A stretch of 64,000 bases of DNA, from NCBI RefSeq assembly GCF_042675705.1, contig NZ_JBHTJJ010000007.1; one strand, 5' to 3'. The translations under genes and the position numbers were made by a program. Positions 8,265 through 17,218 of the stretch are shown one piece after another; position 1 is the first letter of the stretch, and every line of letters begins with the position of its first letter. The stretch comes from Ruegeria arenilitoris. Lineage in GTDB: Bacteria > Pseudomonadota > Alphaproteobacteria > Rhodobacterales > Rhodobacteraceae. The notes under the pieces were generated by a model. That model was not told the origin of the DNA. It did not search any database and saw only the letters and a program-made list of their open reading frames with translations.

Positions 8265-9079
8265 CGCGGCGCATCCTGCTGCATCTGGGCCTTCACAAAA
8301 CCGGCACGACCGCCGCGCAATCCTTTCTGTTCGAGAACCGAGCGCTGATCTGGCCGCGCCACGCATTGGTTCTGCCCTATGTCACCCGCAAATCCGGGTT
8401 ATCCGAAGCCGCCACGCGCCATTCGCTGTATGGGACATTCGGTACGCTGTCCGAATTCGGCAATCGCTGGCGCGAACTTCTGGCGACGCTGGATTTCGGG
8501 GAAAAGCGCGGGCTGATCCTGAGCGAGGAGAACTTCTCGGGGCTTCGCTCCAGCCGCAATCTGGTTGTGGGATACGCCGAAGCCCCTGATCTGGCCGCCT
8601 GCGTGGTCGATACGCTGCGCAACCGGCTTGTCGGGTCGGAACTGGACATCACCGTCTATCTCTCGTTGCGCCAGCGCGGCAGTTGGATCCGCAGCCTCTG
8701 GGCCCATGATCTTCAGCGCACGCGGCTTGTGCAGGATTTTGACACGTTCCGCGAGAAGCTCGAAGAGCTCCCGTCGCTGCAGCAGACTGCGGACGCCGTT
8801 CGTGATCGGCTGCCCTCGGTTCGAGTGCAGACCGAATGGCTGGAAGACCTACGTGAGCGCAGCTTTGGCCCCGGCACACCTTTTGCCGAGTTCCTGGATC
8901 TTCCGCCCGAGAAAGCCGCCCTGCTGGTCAAGCCCACTCGGTCAAACCCGGCATTGCCGCGAGAAGCGCTGTCCGAAATGCTCGAGTTGAACCGATCGGG
9001 GCTGGACGAGGTGGCGCTGGTCCGACAGAAAGCCCGCATCGTCGAACGCGCCCAAAACAGCCTGACCACAAACACATGA
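8261..9079 (+). CDS. Sulfotransferase-like P-loop protein
   Basis: A 272-residue protein opening ILLHLGLHKTGTTAAQSFLF, which matches the 5'-phosphosulfate-binding P-loop (HKTGTT type) of bacterial sulfotransferase relatives that use PAPS. A second conserved segment, LILSEENFSGLR, is near residue 85. No complete 3'-phosphate motif is obvious, so activity is uncertain. It starts at GTG overlapping rimM and ends overlapping trmD by 4 bp, so it is embedded in the ribosome-maturation operon, an unusual location. Confidence 0.65.
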   Translation: MTRRILLHLGLHKTGTTAAQSFLFENRALIWPRHALVLPYVTRKSGLSEAATRHSLYGTFGTLSEFGNRWRELLATLDFGEKRGLILSEENFSGLRSSRNLVVGYAEAPDLAACVVDTLRNRLVGSELDITVYLSLRQRGSWIRSLWAHDLQRTRLVQDFDTFREKLEELPSLQQTADAVRDRLPSVRVQTEWLEDLRERSFGPGTPFAEFLDLPPEKAALLVKPTRSNPALPREALSEMLELNRSGLDEVALVRQKARIVERAQNSLTTNT

Positions 9080-9885
9080 CGGACAAACCTGCAAAGTCAT
9101 ATGGCCGCAAGGCTATTCGCCCCACGCTGAAACCGCGTGAGCTGCTGACGCCCACGCCGGACCTGCATGGCGTGTGGAAGGCCAAGGTGATCACGCTGTT
9201 CCCATCTGCCTTTCCCGGCGTCTTGGGCGAAAGCCTGACCGGCAAGGCGCTGCAGGAGGGGCTGTGGCAACTGGAAACGGTCGATCTGCGGCAGTTCGGA
9301 GTCGGCAAGCATCGCAATGTCGACGACACGCCCGCAGGCGGCGGTGCCGGCATGGTGTTGCGGCCGGATGTACTGGGGGCCGCCATTGATCACACGATGG
9401 ATGGGGTACAGGGCAACTGGCCGCTGATCTACCTCAGCCCGCGCGGGCGCCGGATGGATCAGCGCATGATGCAGAATTTGGCCCGTTGCGATGGCATGAC
9501 CCTGTTGTGTGGCCGCTTTGAAGGCGTTGATGAACGGGTTTTGGAGCACTACGGCATCCAGGAAGTCTCGCTGGGCGATTTCGTCATGACCGGAGGCGAG
9601 ATTGCCGCGCAGGCGCTGATCGACGCCACCGTGCGACTGCTGCCCGGCGTTCTGGGCAATCAGGCCTCGACCGAGGAAGAGAGCTTTTCGTCCGGCTTGC
9701 TGGAACATCCACAATACACTCGGCCAGCCGAGTGGAACGGGCGCGAGATCCCACCGATCCTGATGTCCGGACATCATGGTCGCATCGCCGAATGGCGTCA
9801 CCAGATGGCGGAAGAGATTACCCGCGCGCGCCGCCCGGACCTGTGGGATGCCTACCTGAAGGCGCGCGGGGAAGTCGACGACTAG
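9076..9885 (+). CDS. trmD: tRNA (guanine37-N1)-methyltransferase TrmD
   Basis: A 269-residue SPOUT-class methyltransferase that puts m1G at position 37 of tRNAs reading CNN codons. Conserved blocks are KVITLFPSAFP near residue 36, DDTPAGGGAGMVLRPD near 83, LLCGRFEGVDERVLE near 140, SLGDFVMTGGEIAAQ near 165 and LLEHPQYTRP near 208. An N-terminal extension of about 30 residues precedes the usual start, but ATGA coupling with the upstream gene supports the chosen start. It is convergent with and overlaps the GH25 gene by 4 bp. Confidence 0.96.
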   Translation: MTDKPAKSYGRKAIRPTLKPRELLTPTPDLHGVWKAKVITLFPSAFPGVLGESLTGKALQEGLWQLETVDLRQFGVGKHRNVDDTPAGGGAGMVLRPDVLGAAIDHTMDGVQGNWPLIYLSPRGRRMDQRMMQNLARCDGMTLLCGRFEGVDERVLEHYGIQEVSLGDFVMTGGEIAAQALIDATVRLLPGVLGNQASTEEESFSSGLLEHPQYTRPAEWNGREIPPILMSGHHGRIAEWRHQMAEEITRARRPDLWDAYLKARGEVDD

Positions 9886-10685
9886 GGTGCGCCCGCCTTC
9901 CATCGCGCCCAGATATCAGGCGAGCCATTGAAGGCGTTGATGTCCACCCGCCCCTGCACGCCGGGAACCAAACCGGTACCCGTATACTGCCAGAACCGCC
10001 AGACTGCCTTGGGATAGACATTGCGCGGATGCCCCGCGACCGAGCGCAGCCAGAACTCGGTCTTTGGCAGACGCCCGATACCTGTGTCCTCGTAGAAATC
10101 GACCGTAGTGTAGACGATCGGCCGGCGGCCGTAATGTCGCTCCAGTATGTCGAGGAACCTTTGCGCCTCGGCCCGCACCGTCTTGCCATCGGGGCGCAGG
10201 GTGCAGGTTTTGGAATGGGGGGTCCATTCCATGTCCAGCACATGCGGCAGGTCGGCCCCACGTGGAACGTTTCGAATGAACCAGCGGGCCTGCTCGGCCG
10301 CGGGGCGGCAGAAGTAGTAATAGTGATATGCCCCCCACGGAACCCCTGCCGCACGAGCGCCCTGACTGTGATCCTGGAACATCGGATCGGCCACGTCGCC
10401 CCCTTCGGTCGCCTTAATGAACACGAAACTGACCCCCGAGGCCTTGGCCTGGCGCCAGTCGATCGGTCCCTGCCAGCGCGAGACGTCGAGCCCATGCACG
10501 GGATAGTGCTCGGGCCGCCGCCGCTCCCAGTCATGCGGGTCGGCATCCGCAAAGGCTGGGTACAAAACCGAAGGTTCGGAAAGTCCCGCGACCGCAGGTT
10601 GGTCTACGATTTGGGGCGCCGGCGCACGACGCCCGCAAGACATCAGTGCCAGCGCAAGAACCACGCATAAAATCGTTTTGCTCAT
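9882..10685 (-). CDS. GH25-family lysozyme, putative lipoprotein
   Basis: A 267-residue muramidase of glycoside hydrolase family 25. After a lipoprotein-type signal (LALMSCG, Cys 17) comes the barrel with GLDVSRWQGPIDW near residue 65, FIKATEGG near 87, WGAYHYYYF near 115 and the catalytic DMEW near 150; it ends with WQYTGTG and VDINAFNG. It should cleave the MurNAc-GlcNAc bond in the periplasm. It is antisense to the trmD-rplS operon, splitting it into two transcription units. Confidence 0.88.
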   Translation of the reverse strand: MSKTILCVVLALALMSCGRRAPAPQIVDQPAVAGLSEPSVLYPAFADADPHDWERRRPEHYPVHGLDVSRWQGPIDWRQAKASGVSFVFIKATEGGDVADPMFQDHSQGARAAGVPWGAYHYYYFCRPAAEQARWFIRNVPRGADLPHVLDMEWTPHSKTCTLRPDGKTVRAEAQRFLDILERHYGRRPIVYTTVDFYEDTGIGRLPKTEFWLRSVAGHPRNVYPKAVWRFWQYTGTGLVPGVQGRVDINAFNGSPDIWARWKAGAP

Positions 10686-11080
10686 CCTGTTGCTCTGCCT
10701 CTAAACCTGCCCTCAAATTATGACCCAGAATGCCCGATCCCCGGCACAAGGCAACGTCGCGGTACAGGTGACGGCGGATTCCCACCAAATCCACCGCGAT
10801 TTGGCCTGAAAACCGGCGATTTGGGCTTGATATACACGTCCGACTTCCCTAAACGGGCGCAATCCGGTGCCGCCTTTCGGGCGACTCCGGTGTTTTGGGT
10901 TGATCGCAGGAACGCACCTGCCCTTCTTCGGATCAGGGAAGCTGTGGAATAACCCGGACCAAAAGGAACATTCGACCTGACCTCTGGCGGGCTGCAGATC
11001 GCGGGACCCGGAGAAGACCAAGAGCTCTCAGATCGTGCCCAACTTCGTGGACCAACCACGAGCAGATAGGAGTAACTGCG
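10686..11080. other. 395-bp gene-free leader before rplS
   Basis: No protein or RNA gene is recognisable here. The right half is probably the long 5' leader of the rplS-rpmE transcript; a weak promoter-like GATATACA lies near 10829. A hairpin sits next to the rplS ribosome-binding site. Confidence 0.4.
11045..11061 (+). promoter_or_regulatory. Leader hairpin next to rplS start
   Basis: TCGTGG-ACCAA-CCACGA forms a 6-bp stem with a 5-nt loop, ending a few bases before the AGGAG ribosome-binding site of rplS. It could take part in L19 feedback or translation control; this is inference from position only. Confidence 0.35.
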
Positions 11081-11464
11081 ATGGACCTGATCGCACAGCT
11101 TGAGGCGGAACAGATTGCCGCCCTGGGGAAAGACATCCCCGACTTCAAAGCCGGTGACACCATCCGTGTCGGCTACAAGGTGACCGAAGGCTCGCGCACC
11201 CGTGTGCAGAACTACGAAGGCGTCTGCATCGCGCGCAAAAACGGCGACGGCATCGCCGGATCGTTCACCGTTCGCAAGATCTCGTTTGGCGAAGGCGTGG
11301 AGCGTGTGTTCCCGCTGTATTCGACCAACATCGACAGCATCACCGTTGTCCGTCGTGGCCGCGTCCGTCGCGCCAAACTGTACTATCTGCGTACCCGTCG
11401 CGGTAAGTCCGCTCGTATCGCAGAAGTCACCAACTACAAGCCCAAGGCTGGCGCCGAGGCGTAA
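11081..11464 (+). CDS. rplS: 50S ribosomal protein L19
   Basis: A 127-residue L19, a protein at the 30S-50S interface. It has the conserved core GDTIRVGYKVTEGSRTRVQNYEGVCIARKNG near residues 25-56 and the C-terminal RRGRVRRAKLYYLR segment. The start is preceded by AGGAG. It is followed 11 bp later by rpmE, forming a two-gene transcription unit that ends at a strong terminator. Confidence 0.97.
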   Translation: MDLIAQLEAEQIAALGKDIPDFKAGDTIRVGYKVTEGSRTRVQNYEGVCIARKNGDGIAGSFTVRKISFGEGVERVFPLYSTNIDSITVVRRGRVRRAKLYYLRTRRGKSARIAEVTNYKPKAGAEA

Positions 11465-11475
11465 GGAGCGGAAAG

Positions 11476-11697
11476 ATGAAAAAAGACATCCATCCCGACT
11501 ACCACATGATCGACGTCAAACTGACCGACGGCACCGTGATCCAGATGAAATCGACCTGGGGCGCCGAAGGCGATCAGCTGGCCCTGGAAATCGACCCCTC
11601 CTCGCACCCCGCGTGGACCGGTGGCTCGTCGCGCCTGATGGACGCCGGCGGTCGCGTGTCGAAGTTCAAGAAGAAGTACGAAGGCCTGGGTTTCTGA
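11476..11697 (+). CDS. rpmE: 50S ribosomal protein L31, zinc-free form
   Basis: A 73-residue L31 beginning MKKDIHPDYHMIDVKLTDG and ending RVSKFKKKYEGLGF. It contains no cysteine, so it is the C-minus form that lacks the zinc-binding CxxC pairs; no zinc-containing paralogue is in this window. It lies just behind rplS with its own GGAG site. Confidence 0.95.
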   Translation: MKKDIHPDYHMIDVKLTDGTVIQMKSTWGAEGDQLALEIDPSSHPAWTGGSSRLMDAGGRVSKFKKKYEGLGF

Positions 11698-11720
11698 ACC
11701 AGCGCCTTTGCGGAATTTCC

Positions 11721-11750
11721 AAGGCCGTCCCCATGGGGGCGGCCTTCTTC
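11721..11750 (+). terminator. Rho-independent terminator after rpmE
   Basis: AAGGCCGTCCCC-AT-GGGGGCGGCCTT forms a long GC-rich stem directly followed by CTTCTT, 23 bp after the rpmE stop. The same structure may also serve the convergent Dabb gene. Confidence 0.85.
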
Positions 11751-11761
11751 GTTGGCCGCTT

Positions 11762-12082
11762 CTATTGCGCGTCCGGAACGTCGAGGTCAAAGACGATGAT
11801 CCCGTCAGCACCATTCTGACACAGATCACACAGCTGACCGCCCAACCGCCGGTGTGTCGGGTGTTCGGCGTAAGCCTGCACGGCGTGTCGATCCGCAAAG
11901 CGGATCACGAACCCATCGCGATAGTCCTGCGACTTTCCTTCGAAATCGAGATTGGGGCCGCTTTCAAAGGCCAAGACCCCCTCCAGGTCGGCGCATAGCT
12001 CGGCCAAGCCGGTCAGAACGGCGCGGCGCGCGCCCTGCGGTGCATCTGATCGGAAAGTGAAGAACACGCAGTGCAATATCAT
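11762..12082 (-). CDS. Dabb-family (stress-responsive A/B barrel) protein
   Basis: A 106-residue protein with the Dabb ferredoxin-like fold: ILHCVFFTFRSDAP at the start, FESGPNLDFEGKSQDYRDGFVIRFADRHAVQAYAEHPTH in the middle. Members are small dimeric barrels with varied or unknown function. It converges on rpmE and lies 25 bp downstream of the AEC transporter gene, probably its operon partner. Confidence 0.82.
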   Translation of the reverse strand: MILHCVFFTFRSDAPQGARRAVLTGLAELCADLEGVLAFESGPNLDFEGKSQDYRDGFVIRFADRHAVQAYAEHPTHRRLGGQLCDLCQNGADGIIVFDLDVPDAQ

Positions 12083-12107
12083 GATGTCGGTTCCTGGTTG
12101 GGCAAAG

Positions 12108-12995
12108 TCAGATCCAGTAGGCCAAGGCGAGTGGCAGCACCAGGATCGTCGTCAGAGTTGAGACCATGATGTACCCGGCCACTTCCGGGCCATATTCTGG
12201 AACATGCTGGTCGATGAACAGGTATGTCGCAACCGAGGACGGCATCAGGCAGCACAGGATCAACGCTCCGCGTTCGACCCCGGTAAAGCCGAACAGCCAG
12301 ACAAGCGTGGTGGCAATCCCGGCGGCCAGAACGAGATGCAGACCTGTCAGAATAACCGCCCGGCCAAGGCTGCCCGTCCGAAGCGTGGCCAGCGTGTGAC
12401 CCAGTGTCAGCAACATCAGCGGGATCGACAGCCCGCCCAGAATGTCAAAGGATTTGGCGATCGGTTGCGGCAGGGTAGACCCCGTAGCCATCAGCGTCAG
12501 CGCGATGATAACCGCATAGATGATCGGAGATGTTGCAAGCTTGCGCGCCGAGAACTCTCCGGCCGGGATCCACATGCCGACCGTGAAAATACTCACCAAT
12601 ACCACGACGACAAAAGCCATCGTATAGGCCATGCCCGCATCGCCCAGTGCCAGCAAAGTGATCGGCAATCCGATATTGCCCACATTGCCATGCATCAGCG
12701 GGGTCAGAAACGCCCGCACCGGCCAACGCAACAGCCGCAACGCCAGAAATCCGAGCACGCCGAACGCCGCAATGGCGAGGGCAGCAGCAGCCATCATGTC
12801 CAGAAACGTGGCAATCTGGATCTTGGTGGCGGACAGATGAGAGATGATCAGTGTCGGATATCCCACCTTCGAGACAATCCCGCCGATCACCTTGTTGTCG
12901 AACGGTGCGCGCGCGACCGCCAGCCCGTACCCCACACCGGCACAGATCAGCACCGGCAGAACGATGTTCAATACGTTCAGGAATACGTGCTCCAA
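12108..12995 (-). CDS. AEC-family (auxin efflux carrier-like) transporter
   Basis: A highly hydrophobic protein of about 295 residues with roughly ten membrane segments arranged as two five-helix halves, beginning FLNVLNIVLPVLICAGVGYGL as in the AEC family (relatives export malate, auxin or other organic acids). I favour the TTG at 12995, which has AAGGA seven bases upstream and gives the family-typical N-terminus; an ATG at 13058 would add 21 residues without family similarity. Divergent from mipZ. Substrate unknown. Confidence 0.82.
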   Translation of the reverse strand: MEHVFLNVLNIVLPVLICAGVGYGLAVARAPFDNKVIGGIVSKVGYPTLIISHLSATKIQIATFLDMMAAAALAIAAFGVLGFLALRLLRWPVRAFLTPLMHGNVGNIGLPITLLALGDAGMAYTMAFVVVVLVSIFTVGMWIPAGEFSARKLATSPIIYAVIIALTLMATGSTLPQPIAKSFDILGGLSIPLMLLTLGHTLATLRTGSLGRAVILTGLHLVLAAGIATTLVWLFGFTGVERGALILCCLMPSSVATYLFIDQHVPEYGPEVAGYIMVSTLTTILVLPLALAYWI

Positions 12996-13213
12996 ACCGG
13001 GTCCTTGCGTCCAAGTCAGTTTACAGACTGTGGCGACGGACGCCCCGTTTGGCAACATCCAAGCGTCAAGCGGCGGGTATCGCGAAAAAATCCAATTTAG
13101 ACACTGATATTGTTCCGCAGACCCTACAGGACCGCTTTTCTTCGCGGATCACACAACATATAGTGGGTTCAAACAACGTGTAGGCAAACACGGCGCGACT
13201 TGGGAATACAGGT

Positions 13214-14023
13214 ATGGCACATATCATCGTTGTGGGGAACGAAAAGGGCGGCGCAGGCAAGTCGACGGTTTCCATGCATGTTGCAACCGCGCTTGCGCGT
13301 TTGGGAAACAAGGTCAGCACCCTGGATCTGGACCTGCGGCAGCGCAGCCTGGGCCGCTACTTCGAGAACCGCCGCAATTTCCTGTCCACGGAAAAGCTGG
13401 AACTGCCCAGCCCGCGCCACCATGACCTGCCCGAGATCGACGCAAGCAAGCTCAAACCCGGCGAGAACATCTATGACCACCGCCTGTCCGCCGCCGTGGC
13501 CGAGTTGGAGAGCGACAGCGATTTCATCCTGATCGACTGCCCCGGCTCCCACACAAGGCTGAGCCAGGTGGCCCATTCGCTGGCCGACACGCTGATCACG
13601 CCGCTGAACGACAGTTTCATCGATTTCGACCTGCTGGCCCGGATCGACTCGAAGGGCGAAAAGATTCTCGGCCCCTCGGTCTATTCCGAGATGGTCTGGA
13701 ACGCGCGGCAATTGCGGGCGCAGGCCGGGCTGAAACCGATCGACTGGGTCGTGGTGCGCAACCGCGTGGGCACCCAACGCATGGTCAACAAGGAAAAGAT
13801 GCAGCGCGCCATCGAAATGCTGTCGCAGCGCATCGGCTTCCGCGTTGCCTCGGGCTTTTCCGAGCGTGTGATCTTTCGCGAACTGTTCCCGCGCGGGCTG
13901 ACTCTGCTGGACCTCAAGGATATCGGGGTGAAACAGCTCAACATTTCGAACATCGCCGCGCGGCAGGAGCTGCGCGACATGATGCGTGAACTGAACCTGC
14001 CCGGGGTCGAGATCGACTTCTAA
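13214..14023 (+). CDS. mipZ: Division-plane positioning ATPase MipZ
   Basis: A 269-residue ParA/MinD-family ATPase that in alphaproteobacteria forms a polar gradient with ParB and blocks FtsZ assembly away from midcell. It has the deviant Walker A NEKGGAGKST (residues 8-17), DLDLRQRSLGRYFENR near 37 and Walker B-like FILIDCPGS near 97, plus the MipZ-specific C-terminus around FPRGLTLLDL. Length and motifs match Caulobacter MipZ. The 3' end overlaps the convergent cyclase by 4 bp. Confidence 0.94.
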   Translation: MAHIIVVGNEKGGAGKSTVSMHVATALARLGNKVSTLDLDLRQRSLGRYFENRRNFLSTEKLELPSPRHHDLPEIDASKLKPGENIYDHRLSAAVAELESDSDFILIDCPGSHTRLSQVAHSLADTLITPLNDSFIDFDLLARIDSKGEKILGPSVYSEMVWNARQLRAQAGLKPIDWVVVRNRVGTQRMVNKEKMQRAIEMLSQRIGFRVASGFSERVIFRELFPRGLTLLDLKDIGVKQLNISNIAARQELRDMMRELNLPGVEIDF

Positions 14024-15252
14024 GCCGTCGGCGCGAAGATCGTGAACAGCTCTTTGGGTTCGGGTACGCCGCGCAGCATGTAGCGCCCGACCGAGATCAG
14101 TTCCTGTTCGCAGGGCTGAGCGGCGCGGGCCACGTCATCCGAGATCAAGATACGTCGATCCAGCGATCGATGCATGCCTGCAATACGCGCAGCCTGGTTC
14201 ACCGCCGGTCCGATCACGGTGAAATCCAGCCGGCTTTCAGCACCGATATTGCCATACAGGATTTCGCCCGAATGCAGAGCAAGGGTGAAATTGGCGACCG
14301 GCAAGCCGGCGGCAGCCCGTTCCGCGTTGAGCACTGCAATGCGCTCTTGCAGAACAGTCACAGCGGCCAGCGCGGCGCGGGCGTCCTCGTCGATCTCGCC
14401 CACGTCGAACATGGCCATCAAGCCGTCGCCCATGAATTTCAGGATATTGCCGCCACAACCCTGAACGACCTCGACCGCCACGGCCAGATAGTCGTTCAAC
14501 ATCGCGATGATGTCCGACCCCGGAAGGCGTTCGGCCAGGCCGGTAAAGCCCTCGAGGTCGAAATTCCAGATCACAGCGTCGATCTGCTGTAGCGACCCGC
14601 GCCGGATTTCACCCGACAGTACACGGTGGCCAGCATCCCCGCCCAGATAGACACGCAACAGATCCTGCGCCATCTTCCGGTTCGCGGCCGATTTCAAGGC
14701 GAGGCCCAGATGCGGCAGGGCATATCGGATAAGATCCAGATGCATTTCGTCGAACCCCTCGGCGTGATCCGTCGCCCAAGACATCAGAACCCCCTCGGGC
14801 ATCTGGTCTAGCGCGATCCGGCGCTCGGGTTCGACCTTCTGCAAAACCAGCCCGGATGCGAAATAGTCGGTGGCGCCCCTCTGGTGCAGTTCGTTGAGAA
14901 ACGGAAACCGGCTGGGTTCGTTCTGGTCCTTCAACCTCTCGCGCAGTTCCTTCGCGCCGGTCTGCAGCATCTCGTAAAGCGGGCTGTTCACCCATTGTGC
15001 GGGCGGTACCTCGGTGTGTTCGTAATTCTCGACGCTGCCCCCTTCGTCACGGTACCAGTTGAAGCCGGTACCGCCATAAGTGGGGTGATAGGCGCTCTGG
15101 GCGGCGTGAAACCGCATCAGGGGAACGCCCGCATCCACAAGCCGCAGGCAATAGCCTTCCAGTATTTCCGACTGTTCGGCCCCCTCCAGCCCCCGGTCCA
15201 GCAACCATCCGATCAGGTTTTCGGCGTAGGCTTTGGGGTCGGTGGATGGCAT
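14020..15252 (-). CDS. Class III adenylate/guanylate cyclase
   Basis: A 410-residue protein with an N-terminal region (1-200) of unassigned sensory type and a C-terminal class III cyclase domain. Both metal-binding aspartates are visible (VIWNFDLEGFTG near 213 and KFMGDGLMAMF near 260) and the transition-state Asn/Arg are in VNQAARI near 350, so it should be active. The Lys in ILKFMGDG fits ATP as substrate. I use the ATG at 15252 with GGAG upstream rather than GTG at 15276. No membrane segment is seen, so it is likely cytosolic. Confidence 0.9.
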   Translation of the reverse strand: MPSTDPKAYAENLIGWLLDRGLEGAEQSEILEGYCLRLVDAGVPLMRFHAAQSAYHPTYGGTGFNWYRDEGGSVENYEHTEVPPAQWVNSPLYEMLQTGAKELRERLKDQNEPSRFPFLNELHQRGATDYFASGLVLQKVEPERRIALDQMPEGVLMSWATDHAEGFDEMHLDLIRYALPHLGLALKSAANRKMAQDLLRVYLGGDAGHRVLSGEIRRGSLQQIDAVIWNFDLEGFTGLAERLPGSDIIAMLNDYLAVAVEVVQGCGGNILKFMGDGLMAMFDVGEIDEDARAALAAVTVLQERIAVLNAERAAAGLPVANFTLALHSGEILYGNIGAESRLDFTVIGPAVNQAARIAGMHRSLDRRILISDDVARAAQPCEQELISVGRYMLRGVPEPKELFTIFAPTA

Positions 15253-15311
15253 CTTGGGGCTCCGTCTGGTCTGCACCCCACTTGGGGGTTGCGGGGCCAG
15301 ATTACCAGAGG

Positions 15312-15764
15312 TCAGTCCATCCCGGCCAGCCGCCGCAGCATCATCCGCAACAGGGCCGCCTCGCCTGTGGTGAACATGCCCGCCAGCCGGGCGTCATAGT
15401 CGCGGGCGATGTCGCGCAATTCGCGGTACACCGTCAGACCGGCGGGGGTCAGGGTCAGCCGCTCCATCCGGCGGTCGTTTTCGTCGCGGGTGCGCCGCAG
15501 GTATCGGCGCTGTTCCAGCTTGTGCACCGCGCGGCTGATCTTGGTCTTGTGCATCTTGGCACGTTCCCCGATCTGCTTGGCGGTCATCTCTCCGTAATTG
15601 CCCAGGTGGAACAACACGCGCCATTCGGTGCGCAGCATCCCATAGCGGTTCTTGTAGACCTTTTGAAAATCCAACGAGCTTTCCTCGGCTGCCTGGTTGA
15701 GCAGGAAGGGCAGGAAATTTCGCAGGTCGAAGTCATCTTTTTCGGCGGAATCTGGCTGTGTCAT
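15312..15764 (-). CDS. MarR-family regulator of homogentisate genes
   Basis: A 150-residue winged-helix regulator with helix-turn-helix around residues 50-75 (MTAKQIGERAKMHKTKISRAVHKLEQRRYLRR) and wing RDENDRRMERLTLTPAG. It is divergent from hmgA across a 56-bp gap that holds a TAGTT/AACTA inverted repeat. Position and family suggest it represses hmgA and itself, with a pathway aromatic acid as the likely inducer, by analogy with other homogentisate regulators. Confidence 0.88.
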   Translation of the reverse strand: MTQPDSAEKDDFDLRNFLPFLLNQAAEESSLDFQKVYKNRYGMLRTEWRVLFHLGNYGEMTAKQIGERAKMHKTKISRAVHKLEQRRYLRRTRDENDRRMERLTLTPAGLTVYRELRDIARDYDARLAGMFTTGEAALLRMMLRRLAGMD

Positions 15765-15770
15765 GGTTGT

Positions 15771-15788
15771 TAGTTACAAAATCAACTA
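15771..15788. promoter_or_regulatory. Candidate MarR operator between marR and hmgA
   Basis: TAGTT-N8-AACTA forms an inverted repeat 7 bp upstream of the MarR start and 33 bp upstream of hmgA, so one bound dimer could block both genes. AT-rich dyads like this are typical MarR sites. Confidence 0.5.
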
Positions 15789-15820
15789 TTATTCGACAAG
15801 CAGCAAACGGAGGAACCCCG

Positions 15821-17176
15821 ATGAATCGTCCGACTGACCCGCACGCTCTGACCCAAGCCAGCACGCCCGTTGGCACCCACGCAGGCTATATGCCCGGCTT
15901 TGGAAATGACTTTGAGACCGAGGCGCTGCCCGGCGCGCTGCCGCAGGGCATGAACAGCCCGCAGAAATGCAACTATGGCCTTTACGGCGAACAGCTCAGC
16001 GGCACCGCCTTCACCGCCAACCCGCCCGAGCGCACCTGGTGCTATCGCATCCGGCCGTCGGTCAAGCATTCGCACCGCTATGAAAAGATCGACCTGCCCT
16101 ATTGGAAAAGCGCCCCGAATGTCGATCCGGACGTGATCAGCCTGGGCCAGTACCGCTGGGACGCGGTGCCCCATTCCGACCAGCCGCTGACCTGGCTGAC
16201 CGGCATGCGCACCATGACCACCGCCGGCGACGTGAACACCCAGGTCGGCATGGCCAGCCACATCTATCTGGTCACCGAGTCGATGGTCGACGACTATTTC
16301 TTCTCGGCCGATTCCGAGCTGCTGGTGGTGCCTCAGGAAGGACGCCTGCGCTTTGCGACCGAGCTGGGCATCATCGACTTGGAACCCAAGGAGATCGCCA
16401 TCATCCCGCGCGGCCTGGTGTACCGGGTCGAGGTGCTGGAAGGCCCCTGCCGTGGGTTTGTCTGCGAGAACTACGGCCAAAAATTCGAGCTGCCGGGCCG
16501 TGGCCCGATCGGCGCCAACTGCATGGCCAACCCGCGTGACTTCAAGGCGCCCGTCGCCGCTTTTGAAGACCGCGAAGCACCTTCGACCGTGACGATCAAG
16601 TGGTGCGGCCAGTTCCACACCACCAAGATCGGCCACAGCCCGCTGGACGTGGTGGCCTGGCATGGCAACTACGCGCCCTACAAATACGACCTGCACACCT
16701 ACTGCCCGGTCGGGGCCATCCTGTTCGACCACCCGGACCCGTCGATCTTTACCGTGCTGACCGCGCCTTCGGGCGTGCCGGGCACGGCGAACATCGACTT
16801 CGTCCTATTCCGCGAACGCTGGATGGTGATGGAGGACACGTTCCGCCCGCCGTGGTACCACAAGAACATCATGTCCGAGCTGATGGGCAATATCTACGGC
16901 CAGTATGACGCCAAGCCGCAGGGCTTCGTGCCGGGCGGCATGAGCCTGCACAACATGATGATCCCGCATGGCCCCGACAAGGAAGCCTTTGAAAAGGCAT
17001 CCAACGCCAATCTGGGGCCGGACAAGTTGGACAACACCATGTCCTTCATGTTCGAGACCCGCTTCCCGCAGCACCTGACCGCCTTTGCCGCGAACGAGGC
17101 GCCGCTGCAGGATGACTACATCGATTGCTGGACGGATCTGGAAAAGAAATTCGACGGCACGCCCGGCAAGAAATGA
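15821..17176 (+). CDS. hmgA: Homogentisate 1,2-dioxygenase
   Basis: A 451-residue non-haem iron dioxygenase that opens homogentisate to maleylacetoacetate. Typical blocks include GFGNDFETEALPGALP near residue 25, YGEQLSGTAFTAPR-like text near 55, RPSVKHSHRYEKID near 80 and FPPWY-like RPPWYHKNIMSELMGNIYG near 345. The start at 15821 follows CGGAGGA. It is the first gene of the operon hmgA-fahA-MBL-FAD hydroxylase-DUF2783-maiA. Confidence 0.97.
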   Translation: MNRPTDPHALTQASTPVGTHAGYMPGFGNDFETEALPGALPQGMNSPQKCNYGLYGEQLSGTAFTANPPERTWCYRIRPSVKHSHRYEKIDLPYWKSAPNVDPDVISLGQYRWDAVPHSDQPLTWLTGMRTMTTAGDVNTQVGMASHIYLVTESMVDDYFFSADSELLVVPQEGRLRFATELGIIDLEPKEIAIIPRGLVYRVEVLEGPCRGFVCENYGQKFELPGRGPIGANCMANPRDFKAPVAAFEDREAPSTVTIKWCGQFHTTKIGHSPLDVVAWHGNYAPYKYDLHTYCPVGAILFDHPDPSIFTVLTAPSGVPGTANIDFVLFRERWMVMEDTFRPPWYHKNIMSELMGNIYGQYDAKPQGFVPGGMSLHNMMIPHGPDKEAFEKASNANLGPDKLDNTMSFMFETRFPQHLTAFAANEAPLQDDYIDCWTDLEKKFDGTPGKK

Positions 17177-17218
17177 CACCGGTGGCCCCACGGCCACCGC
17201 ACCGCACAAGGAAACGCA

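Noticed and set aside
13059..13213. CtrA-type sites in the mipZ promoter
   Set aside because: No TTAA-N7-TTAA pair is present in the gap.
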